From: Actinomadura cremea
GTDB taxonomy: Bacteria > Actinomycetota > Actinomycetes > Streptosporangiales > Streptosporangiaceae
DNA length: 64,000 nt
NCBI RefSeq assembly: GCF_014648495.1
Contig: NZ_BMRF01000012.1
Coordinates: forward strand, 151,730-215,729
Direction: 5' to 3'
Numbering within the stretch: position 1 is the first letter of the stretch; each line of letters opens with the position of its first letter. The notes below the pieces were generated by a model. It worked only from the letters and a program-made list of their open reading frames with translations. It did no database searches and had not been told where the DNA came from. Positions 52,546-59,807 of the stretch are shown here, piece after piece. The position numbers were made by a program, and so were the translations under genes.

Positions 52546-53391
52546 TCAACCGGTCGGGTAGAAGTGCGCGACGTCCTCGGGCAGCACGAGGAACGCCTCC
52601 CCGTCCACGACCTCCGCCGTCGGCTCGTACACGGCGATCTCGCGGCGCGCCGCCAGGACGTCCGCGACCGTCGCGTACTCGGCCAGTTCGGTCAGCGTCG
52701 CCAGGGTCGGCGGCAGCATCGCCAGCTCACCGGCCCACGCGCGCTCCGCCGCCTCGTCCGGACGCACCCACGCCACCTGGTCGGCCTCCGTGCTGACGTC
52801 GCGCGCGCGCTGCCCGTCCGGGATCGCCGCCACGAAGAACCGCGTGTCGTAGCGCTTCGGCTCGACCTTCGGGGTGATCCAGTGCGCCCACGGACGCAGC
52901 AGGTCCGAGCGGAGCACCAGGCCGCGCCGGTCGAGGAAGCCGCCGAACGACAGGGATCGGTCCAGGAGCGCCTGCCGGTCCGCCTCCCACGCGTCCCCGC
53001 GGGTGTCGTCCACGACCGTCTCCGCCGTCGGGCCCGCGAGCAGGACGAGCGTCTCCTCGAACGTCTCGCGGACGGCCGCGCACACCAGCTCGCGCGCCAC
53101 CGTCCCGCTCGCGCCGAACGCCGCGGCCCACTCGGCGGGCGACGGCCCCGACCACGCGAGCGACGCCTCGCCGTCGCGCGGATCGACCGCCCCGCCGGGG
53201 AACACGTAGGCGCCGGGCGCGAACGCCATGGACCGCGCCCGCCGCAGCATGAACGCCTGCAGCCCGTGCCGGTCGTGATCGCGCAGCACCACGACCGTCG
53301 CCGCGTCCCGCGCGGGGGGCGGCTCCGCCCGTCCGGCACCGATGTCCTCGATGCGTCCCACGAACTCCGCGGGGAGCTTCAGCCCGTTCAC
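52546..53391 (-). CDS. NUDIX hydrolase with long insertion (NUDT19-like)
   Basis: The 281-residue product has GAYVFPGGAVDPRDG near residue 65 and RETFEET near 115. About 35 residues are inserted within the Nudix box, as in the NUDT19-like group of acyl-CoA diphosphatases. LRPWAHWITPKVEPKRYDTR is a conserved family block. GTG 53391 is chosen to match family starts near LKLPAEF; GTG 53436 is an alternative. Substrate unknown. Confidence 0.82.
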   Translation of the reverse strand: MNGLKLPAEFVGRIEDIGAGRAEPPPARDAATVVVLRDHDRHGLQAFMLRRARSMAFAPGAYVFPGGAVDPRDGEASLAWSGPSPAEWAAAFGASGTVARELVCAAVRETFEETLVLLAGPTAETVVDDTRGDAWEADRQALLDRSLSFGGFLDRRGLVLRSDLLRPWAHWITPKVEPKRYDTRFFVAAIPDGQRARDVSTEADQVAWVRPDEAAERAWAGELAMLPPTLATLTELAEYATVADVLAARREIAVYEPTAEVVDGEAFLVLPEDVAHFYPTG

Positions 53392-53552
53392 CCTCGCCTC
53401 GCCGGCCGTGTGATCCTCATGGCGGCCAATTCGCACATACCGAATGGCGTTCCGTCAACCCCGAGTCAGCATCCGGGCGACGAGAGCGACGTTCTCCGGC
53501 CCCGCTCCCGGGGCGTCCCGCGGGGGACCGCCCCCGCGGCCCCGGTCGCCGG

Positions 53553-54014
53553 TCAGCCGACCTCGGCGATCAGCTCGACCTCGACCGGGACGTTGCGGGG
53601 CAGGGCCGCGACGCCGACGGCGCTGCGCGCGTGCCGTCCGGCCTCGCCGAACACCTCACCGAGCAGGTCGCTCGCCCCGTTGACGACGTCCGGCTGACCG
53701 TAGAAGTCGGGCGCGGACGCGACGAACCCGACGACCTTCACGATCCGCGTGACGCGCGACAGCTCGCCCACCTCGGCCTTGAGCGCGGCGATCGCGTTCA
53801 GCGCGCAGATCCGCGCCTGCGCCTTCGCCTCCTCGGCGCTCACCTCCGCGCCGACCTTGCCGGTGGCGCCCAGCTCCCCCTTCACCAGCGGGATCTGCCC
53901 CGCCGTGTAGACGAGCGAGCCCGTCCGGGCCGTCGGCAGGTACGACGCGACCGGCGGCACGACGTCCGGCAACTCCAGCCCGAGTTCGGCGATCCGCTCC
54001 TCGGGTGTGCTCAT
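53553..54014 (-). CDS. ridA: RidA-family protein
   Basis: The 153-residue product is a YjgF/YER057c/RidA homologue of the longer actinobacterial type (Rv3678c). Visible motifs are YTAGQIPLVKGELGATGKVG and ALNAIAALKAEVGE, and the active-site Arg is in ALPRNVPVEVELIAEV. RidA enzymes hydrolyse reactive enamine or imine intermediates. GAGGAGGGGA precedes the ATG at 54014 and GTG at 54020. Confidence 0.88.
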   Translation of the reverse strand: MSTPEERIAELGLELPDVVPPVASYLPTARTGSLVYTAGQIPLVKGELGATGKVGAEVSAEEAKAQARICALNAIAALKAEVGELSRVTRIVKVVGFVASAPDFYGQPDVVNGASDLLGEVFGEAGRHARSAVGVAALPRNVPVEVELIAEVG

Positions 54015-54050
54015 CGCCACTCCCCTCCTCGACTCGACTGCGACCGGGCT

Positions 54051-54209
54051 CTAGGACTGCACTTCGCGCTTGAAGTACGCCACGAGGTTCTCCGGGTTCG
54101 GCCCCGGCAGGACGGTGACGAGCTCCCACCCGTCCTGGCCCCAGTTGTCGAGGATCTGCTTGGTGGCGTGCACCAGCAGCGGAACGGTCGCGTATTCCCA
54201 CTTCTTCAT
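54051..54209 (-). CDS. DUF4177 small protein
   Basis: The 52-residue product MKKWEYATVPLLVHATKQIL then DNWGQDGWELVTVLPG is a typical DUF4177 domain. The family has no assigned function. TAGGGT lies 7 nt before ATG 54209, so the transcript may be leaderless. It precedes ridA on the same strand by 36 nt. Confidence 0.8.
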   Translation of the reverse strand: MKKWEYATVPLLVHATKQILDNWGQDGWELVTVLPGPNPENLVAYFKREVQS

Positions 54210-54216
54210 GGGATTC

Positions 54217-54222
54217 ACCCTA
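54217..54222 (-). promoter_or_regulatory. -10 element of the leaderless DUF4177 transcript
   Basis: TAGGGT (minus strand) ends 7 nt before the ATG. Confidence 0.45.
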
Positions 54223-54323
54223 GCGATCGGCCCGCCTCCCGGCCCCGCGAACCCACCCGCCGCGCGGACCGCACCCGCACCGGACGGCACGGCGAACGTG
54301 CGGCGAACGCGGGGGCCGGCGGG

Positions 54324-55373
54324 TCAGGCGAGCGGCGGCGGCTCCCGCCGCTCGTCCGCCGCCTTCCCCGGCTCGCCGTCCGCGACGCCCCGACCGTCGT
54401 CGCCCTTGGGCGCGGCGACGCCGTGCGGGCGTCCCGGCTCGTCCAGTCCGATCACCGGCGGGACGTCCTCGGGGGACCCGAGCGCGGGGGCCGCCTCGGC
54501 CGCCTTGGCCAGCTCCTCCTCCGCCTTCGCGAGCCGCTCGCCGAGGTCCGGCTTCTCCTCCGCGTCCTCGGCGACGATCTTCTTGGCGTCACCGGTCATC
54601 CGGTCGAAGAACCGCAGGATCTCCACCGGGAGCGGCATGACGAGCGTGCTGTTCTTCTCCGCGGACACCTCGACGACCGTCTGGAGCAGCCGCAGCTGGA
54701 GGGCCGCCGGGTCCTGCGACATGATCTCCGCGGCGGCGGCGAGACGCTTGGACGCCTGGAACTCGCCGTCCGCGGTGATGATCCGGGCCCGCCGCTCCCG
54801 CTCGGCCTCGGCCTGCCGCGCCATCGACCGCTTCATGCCCTCGGGCAGCGACACGTCCTTGATCTCGACCCGCTCGATCAGGATCCCCCACGGATCCTGG
54901 GTGATCTCGTCGATGATCCCCCGCAGCCGGGTGTTGATCTTGTGGCGTTCGCCGAGCAGCTCCTGCATGTCCGCCTGGCCGATGACCGACCGCAGCGACG
55001 TCTGCGCCACCTGCGACACCGCGTATCCGTAGTTCTGGACGTTGACGATCGCCTTCACCGGGTCGATCACCCGGAAGTAGACGACGGCGTCCACGCGGAC
55101 GCTCACGTTGTCCTCGGTGATGCCCTCCTGCGCGGGCACGTCCATCGTGATCGTCTGCCGGCTGACCTTCTGCATCCGCTCGACCACCGGGACGATCGCG
55201 GTCAGTCCCGGGGCGCGCACCGCCCCCGGCCGCAACTGCGCGCCGCGCTGCACCTGGCCGAACCGGAACACGATGCCGTGCTCGAACTGCTGCACCACCC
55301 GGATCGACGAGCCCGCGACCATCAGCCCGACCACGACGATGCCCAGCAACACGATGAGGATCAGCGCTTCCAT
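54324..55373 (-). CDS. SPFH/slipin-family (stomatin-like) membrane protein
   Basis: The 349-residue product has one N-terminal hydrophobic segment (MEALILIVLLGIVVVGLMVA), the band-7/SPFH domain (about 25-190) with SRQTITMDVPAQEGITEDNV, and a helical ARQAEAERERRARIITADGE region. A Pro/Glu-rich tail ends the protein. Slipins form oligomeric membrane scaffolds. No NfeD partner gene is adjacent. ATG 55373 is chosen for AGAGAGG upstream. Confidence 0.87.
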   Translation of the reverse strand: MEALILIVLLGIVVVGLMVAGSSIRVVQQFEHGIVFRFGQVQRGAQLRPGAVRAPGLTAIVPVVERMQKVSRQTITMDVPAQEGITEDNVSVRVDAVVYFRVIDPVKAIVNVQNYGYAVSQVAQTSLRSVIGQADMQELLGERHKINTRLRGIIDEITQDPWGILIERVEIKDVSLPEGMKRSMARQAEAERERRARIITADGEFQASKRLAAAAEIMSQDPAALQLRLLQTVVEVSAEKNSTLVMPLPVEILRFFDRMTGDAKKIVAEDAEEKPDLGERLAKAEEELAKAAEAAPALGSPEDVPPVIGLDEPGRPHGVAAPKGDDGRGVADGEPGKAADERREPPPLA

Positions 55374-55570
55374 CTCGGGCACCTCTCTCCCGCGGGGCCG
55401 CCCCCGGGGGCCCGGCGACGCCGTCCGAGATCACCGGGCGCGAGCGCACCGGTCGGGACGAGCCGGCCCGGGAGCCGATATCACGTTTTCCAGCTAACCC
55501 CCTGGGCAGGCCGGAACACAACGGTCCACGCGCGAAACCTGGATGGGGAGCACATCGTGTCAGGGATCAC

Positions 55571-55598
55571 TTGCATGAGAACCGACGGCCTCTAAAGT
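55571..55598 (+). promoter_or_regulatory. Promoter of the Get3/ArsA gene pair
   Basis: TTGCAT (55571-55576) and TAAAGT (55593-55598) are spaced by 16 nt. The -10 ends 9 nt before GTG 55608, so the leader is absent or very short. Confidence 0.5.
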
Positions 55599-55607
55599 CC
55601 TCGCCGG

Positions 55608-56624
55608 GTGAACGATATGGTCGATCGGGTGAGCGCGAGAGACACCGACTGGGACGGCGTGCGCCTCCATGTGGTCACGGGCAAGGGCGGCACCGGCAAG
55701 ACCACGGTCGCCGCCGCACTCGCCCTGGCGCTGGCCGCCGAGGGCCGCCGTGTCCTGCTCGTCGAGGTCGAGGGCAGGCAGGGCATCGCCCAACTCTTCG
55801 ACTGCCCGCCGCTTCCCTACGAGGAGCGCAGGGTCGCCGTCGCGCCCGGCGGCGGGGACGTCTACGCGCTCGCCATCGACACCGAAGAGGCGCTCATCGA
55901 GTACCTCGAGATGTTCTACAACCTCAAGCGCGCCGGGAAGGCGATGACGCGGCTCGGCATCGTCGACTTCGTCACCACCATCGCCCCCGGCCTGCGCGAC
56001 GTCATCCTCACCGGCAAGACGAGCGAGTCGGTGCGCCGCCGCAAGAAGGACGGATCGTTCATCTACGACGCCGTCGTCATGGACGCCCCGCCCACCGGCC
56101 GCATCACCAAGTTCCTCAACGTCAACGACGAGGTGTCCGGGCTCGCCAAGGTCGGGCCCGTCCGCAACCACGCCGACACCGTCATGAAGGTCGTGCGCAG
56201 CCCCGAGACGGCCGTCCACTTCGTCACGCTCCTGGAGGAGATGCCCGTCCAGGAGACGATGGACGGCATCCACGACCTCGCCGAGGTCGGCCTCCCGATC
56301 GGCGGGGTGTTCGTGAACATGGAGCACGCGCCCGTCCTGTCCGAGGACGACCGCGCCCGCGCCGCGTCCGGCGAACTCGACACCGACGAGATCGTCCGCG
56401 GGGTGAAGGCCGCCGGCCTGGAGCGCGATGCCGAGCCCGTCGCCGAGGTGCTGGCCGCCGAGGCCGGCGAGCACGCCCGCCGCACCGCCCTGCAGCGCCG
56501 CGAGAAGGAGCGCCTGGAGTCCGTCGACCGGCCCCGGTACACGCTGCCGCTCCTGTCGGACGGCATGGACCTGGCCGGCCTGTACGACCTGGCGGCGGCG
56601 CTGCGCGACCAGGGCGCGGCATGA
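55608..56624 (+). CDS. Get3/ArsA-like ATPase, first paralogue (Rv3679 type)
   Basis: The 338-residue product has the deviant Walker A GKGGTGKTTVAAALALAL near residue 22, with both the signature and catalytic Lys. The switch regions include DAPPTGRITKFLN near residue 165. In M. tuberculosis Rv3679 and Rv3680 form a Get3-like BagA/BagB complex protecting against glycerol-derived toxicity, and WhiB4 and PonA2 are encoded beside them as here. GTG 55608 is used; ATG 55617 is also in frame. Confidence 0.88.
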   Translation: MNDMVDRVSARDTDWDGVRLHVVTGKGGTGKTTVAAALALALAAEGRRVLLVEVEGRQGIAQLFDCPPLPYEERRVAVAPGGGDVYALAIDTEEALIEYLEMFYNLKRAGKAMTRLGIVDFVTTIAPGLRDVILTGKTSESVRRRKKDGSFIYDAVVMDAPPTGRITKFLNVNDEVSGLAKVGPVRNHADTVMKVVRSPETAVHFVTLLEEMPVQETMDGIHDLAEVGLPIGGVFVNMEHAPVLSEDDRARAASGELDTDEIVRGVKAAGLERDAEPVAEVLAAEAGEHARRTALQRREKERLESVDRPRYTLPLLSDGMDLAGLYDLAAALRDQGAA

Positions 56625-56664
56625 CGTCCCTCCACAGGGAGCAGGGCATGAGGGAGACGAGACG

Positions 56665-57819
56665 ATGAGCCCGACCGCCAAGACCCCGCCCGCGCTGGAC
56701 GTCGACGGGCTGCTGGACGACCGCCGAACCAAGATCATCGTGTGCTGCGGGTCCGGCGGGGTCGGCAAGACCACGACGGCCGCGGCCCTCGGCGTCCGCG
56801 CCGCCGAACGCGGACGCGACGTCGTCGTCCTCACCGTGGACCCGGCGCGGCGGCTCGCGCAGTCGATGGGCCTCAGCGAGCTCGACAACAACCCGCGCAA
56901 GATCGAGGTCGACGGCGACGGCGAGCTGCACGCCATGATGCTCGACATGAAGCGGACGTTCGACGAGATCGTCGAGGCGCACGCCGACCCGGACCGGGCG
57001 AAGCAGATCCTCGCGAACCCCTTCTACCAGTCGCTGTCCTCGAGCCTGTCGGGCACGCAGGAGTACATGGCGATGGAGAAGCTCGGCCAGCTCCACCGGT
57101 CCGGCGCCTGGGACCTGATCATCGTCGACACCCCGCCGTCGCGGAACGCGCTCGACTTCCTCGACGCGCCCGAGCGGATGGGCCGGTTCCTCGACGGCCG
57201 GTTCATGAAGATGCTCGCGGCCCCGGCGAAGACCGGCGGACGGTTGGGCGTCAAGGTGATCAGCGCCGGGTTCGGCATGTTCACCGGGGTCGTCAACAAG
57301 GTCATCGGCGTCCAGCTGCTCCGGGACGTCCAGACGTTCGTCGCCGCGTTCGACACGGTGTTCGGCGGGTTCCAGGAGCGCGCCGAGAAGACGTTCCGGC
57401 TCCTGCAGACCCCCGGCACGGCGTTCCTCGTCGTGGCCGCGCCGGAGCCGGACGCGCTGCGCGAGGCGTCCTACTTCATCGAGCGGCTCGCGGAGGAGCG
57501 GATGCCGCTCGCGGGCCTGGTCGTCAACCGGGTGCACGAGTCCGCCGCGGACGGGCTGTCGGCCGCCCGGAGCCTGGCCGCGGCCGAGACGCTGGAGGAG
57601 CGCGGCGACCACGCGCTGACGGCGGCGCTGCTGCGGCTGCACTCCGACCGCATGCAGCTCGCCGCCCGCGAGGAGCGCCTGCGCGACAACTTCGCGTCCA
57701 CGCACCGCGACGTCCCGGTGACCGCGGTGCCCGCGCAGGCGGAGGACGTCCACGACCTGGACGGTCTGCGCCGCGTCGGCGAGGACCTGGCGGCCCCCGA
57801 CCACACCGCCGCCGCCTGA
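56665..57819 (+). CDS. Get3/ArsA-like ATPase, second paralogue (Rv3680 type)
   Basis: The 384-residue product has the P-loop CCGSGGVGKTTTAAALGVRA near residue 29. The signature Lys of the deviant Walker A is replaced by Ser, while the catalytic Lys remains. LTVDPARRLAQSMG and VDTPPSRNALDFLDAP are the switch regions. It should pair with the first paralogue as an asymmetric dimer. AGGGAGACGAG precedes the ATG, 40 nt after the first gene. Confidence 0.88.
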   Translation: MSPTAKTPPALDVDGLLDDRRTKIIVCCGSGGVGKTTTAAALGVRAAERGRDVVVLTVDPARRLAQSMGLSELDNNPRKIEVDGDGELHAMMLDMKRTFDEIVEAHADPDRAKQILANPFYQSLSSSLSGTQEYMAMEKLGQLHRSGAWDLIIVDTPPSRNALDFLDAPERMGRFLDGRFMKMLAAPAKTGGRLGVKVISAGFGMFTGVVNKVIGVQLLRDVQTFVAAFDTVFGGFQERAEKTFRLLQTPGTAFLVVAAPEPDALREASYFIERLAEERMPLAGLVVNRVHESAADGLSAARSLAAAETLEERGDHALTAALLRLHSDRMQLAAREERLRDNFASTHRDVPVTAVPAQAEDVHDLDGLRRVGEDLAAPDHTAAA

Positions 57820-57856
57820 CCGGCGAAATCGGCACCGCACCGGCGTCCCGTTCGTC

Positions 57857-57862
57857 TAGGTT
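57857..57862 (+). promoter_or_regulatory. -10 element of the leaderless DUF1152 transcript
   Basis: TAGGTT ends 6 nt before GTG 57869. Confidence 0.45.
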
Positions 57863-57868
57863 CGCGGA

Positions 57869-58828
57869 GTGTTCTCCCTCAAGGAACCTCCGCTGTTCAC
57901 GCGCCTCCGCAACGCGGGCCGCGTCCTGGTGGCCGGCGCGGGCGGCGGCTTCGACGTCTTCGCCGGCCTGCCCCTCGCCCTCGCCCTCCGGGACGACGGC
58001 AAGGAGGTGCATCTGGCGAACCTCTCGTTCAGCGCGCTGGACGGCCTGCCGCTCGACGTCTGGGCGGACGCCGACGTCGCCGCCATCACCCCGGACACCC
58101 CCGGCAACGACTCGTACTTCCCCGAAGGCGCCCTCGCACGCTGGCTGGACCGCCACGGCCTCCCCTCGACCGTCTACGCGTTCCCCCAGGTCGGCGTCCA
58201 GCCGCTGCGCGCCGCCTACAGGCACCTGGTAGAGACGCTGGAGCTGGACGCGATCGTCCTGGTGGACGGTGGTACCGACATCCTGATGCGGGGTGACGAG
58301 GCAGGGCTCGGCACACCCGAGGAGGACATGGCGAGCCTCGCAGCCGTCCACGGCCTGGACGTCGCAGAGAAACTCGTCGTCTGCCTAGGGTTCGGTGTGG
58401 ACGCCTACCACGGCGTCAACCACGTGCAGGTACTGGAGAATCTCGCGGCGCTATCCCGCGACAACGCGTACCTGGGTGCGGTGTCCATCCCGTTCGACAG
58501 CCGCGAGGCCGCCCTCTACCTGGACGCCGTCGACTACGCGCAGACCTCGACGCCGGCGCGTCCCAGCATCGTGAACGGGTCGATCGCCGCGGCCGTCCGG
58601 GGCCTGTTCGGCGACGTCCGCTTCACCGACCGCACCCGCGGCGGCGAGCTGTTCATCAACCCGCTCATGGCGATGTACTTCGCCGTCGACCTGGACGGCC
58701 TCGCCCGCCGCTCCCTGTACCTCGACCGGCTGGAGGAGACGACGCTCATGCGGCAGGTCCACTCCGTCATCGGGACGTTCCGCGAGGAGTCGCCGCGCAC
58801 CCGTCCGCCGCGCCAGTACCCGCACTGA
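57869..58828 (+). CDS. DUF1152 family protein
   Basis: The 319-residue product begins with a Rossmann-like VLVAGAGGGFDVFAGLPLAL motif and contains LVDGGTDILMRGDE near residue 132, both typical of DUF1152. The fold suggests nucleotide or cofactor binding, but no function is established. It follows the Get3-like pair and precedes, convergently, the whiB gene. Confidence 0.82.
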   Translation: MFSLKEPPLFTRLRNAGRVLVAGAGGGFDVFAGLPLALALRDDGKEVHLANLSFSALDGLPLDVWADADVAAITPDTPGNDSYFPEGALARWLDRHGLPSTVYAFPQVGVQPLRAAYRHLVETLELDAIVLVDGGTDILMRGDEAGLGTPEEDMASLAAVHGLDVAEKLVVCLGFGVDAYHGVNHVQVLENLAALSRDNAYLGAVSIPFDSREAALYLDAVDYAQTSTPARPSIVNGSIAAAVRGLFGDVRFTDRTRGGELFINPLMAMYFAVDLDGLARRSLYLDRLEETTLMRQVHSVIGTFREESPRTRPPRQYPH

Positions 58829-59067
58829 CGAACGAAGGCTCGTCCACAATCCGGGCGGCCCGAAAAAGAGCCCATCGGACGGACGAGAAGCCGTTCACTC
58901 CCATCCGACATACAACCTGACATGCGAAGACGCGATCACCGAATCGCCATCACCGACCGTTCGCACCCGCCCAGGTATCGGTCGGCCGAAATCAAGTAAC
59001 GCGCACATCGGGCAAGGGCCGGCACACCACGGCGCCCGAGATCGCTGATCTCCAAGGCCACCCGGAC
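58829..59067. other. Intergenic region between DUF1152 and whiB
   Basis: No gene is seen here. The only feature of the 348-base gap is the strong hairpin at 59068-59121. Confidence 0.45.
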
Positions 59068-59121
59068 CTGACACGGCGGTGGGCCCGTACCGATACAGGT
59101 ACGGGCCCACCGCCGTGTCAG
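59068..59121. terminator. Perfect 24-bp bidirectional hairpin
   Basis: Positions 59068-59091 and 59098-59121 are exact reverse complements around a 6-nt loop (GATACA). It ends 55 nt after the whiB stop and lies between convergent genes, so it should terminate both. Confidence 0.78.
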
Positions 59122-59176
59122 TGTTAAAGCCGCATAACCCGAATCAAACTCGGATTCGGGACTGCCAGACGAGCCG

Positions 59177-59488
59177 TCAGCTGGCCACGAGCTCTTCCTC
59201 GTCGGCGTCCGCCGACCGCTCGTACTCCTCCTTGGCGGTCTCCAGCAGGTCGCGCCACGACCGTACGTCGGGCCGCCGCCGCAGCAGCGCCCGGCGCTCA
59301 CGCTCGGTCATCCCACCCCAGACACCGAACTCGATCCGGTTGTCCAACGCGTCCGCGAGGCACTCCGTCCGCACCGGGCAACCGCGGCAGATGAGCTTGG
59401 CCCGGTTCTGCGCCGCACCCTGCACGAACAGAGCGTCCGGGTCCGCGTTACGGCAGGCGGCGCGGGCGGTCCAATCCGTGATCCACAT
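59177..59488 (-). CDS. whiB4: WhiB-family Fe-S regulator (WhiB4-like)
   Basis: The 103-residue product has four Cys at 12, 34, 37 and 43 (C-x21-C-x2-C-x5-C) for a [4Fe-4S] cluster, followed by GVWGGMTERERRALLRR, the turn and basic DNA-contact region. The acidic end ADADEEELVAS is like that of WhiB4 proteins. In M. tuberculosis whiB4 (Rv3681c) lies between the Get3-like pair and ponA2, as here. Oxidant sensing is the known role. Confidence 0.9.
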   Translation of the reverse strand: MWITDWTARAACRNADPDALFVQGAAQNRAKLICRGCPVRTECLADALDNRIEFGVWGGMTERERRALLRRRPDVRSWRDLLETAKEEYERSADADEEELVAS

Positions 59489-59807
59489 CTTGGCCCCACT
59501 CCCCTAGGGTCTGTGTCGATTTGCGCTCCTTGGCCGGACGGGCGCGGACGTCAGGCCGCCAAACGAAAGCCGTGGGGAAGAACTTACGGAAGCGAGGGAC
59601 GTTTCAACAGTCCCCGATGGGCCCATTCTCGATATAGCCCTCCAGGGCCATACCGCCGGAACGGACTAGTTACCTCTAGTTGACGCGCGAGACACCGCAC
59701 AGGTTGTCACGATGAGGGCAGATCGGGCGGAACTTCTCGTGCCGGACGTCGAGTCCAGCAGGTGACGTGTCCCGTATGCACCTGTCGTCCCGCGTACCCT
59801 AGAGCGT
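59489..59807. other. Divergent promoter region of whiB and ponA2
   Basis: These 319 bases hold the start signals of both genes. TACCCT before ponA2 is described separately; for whiB no clear -10/-35 pair was found. No ORF with coding character is seen. Confidence 0.45.
59795..59800 (+). promoter_or_regulatory. -10 element of the leaderless ponA2 transcript
   Basis: TACCCT ends 7 nt before GTG 59808. Confidence 0.45.
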
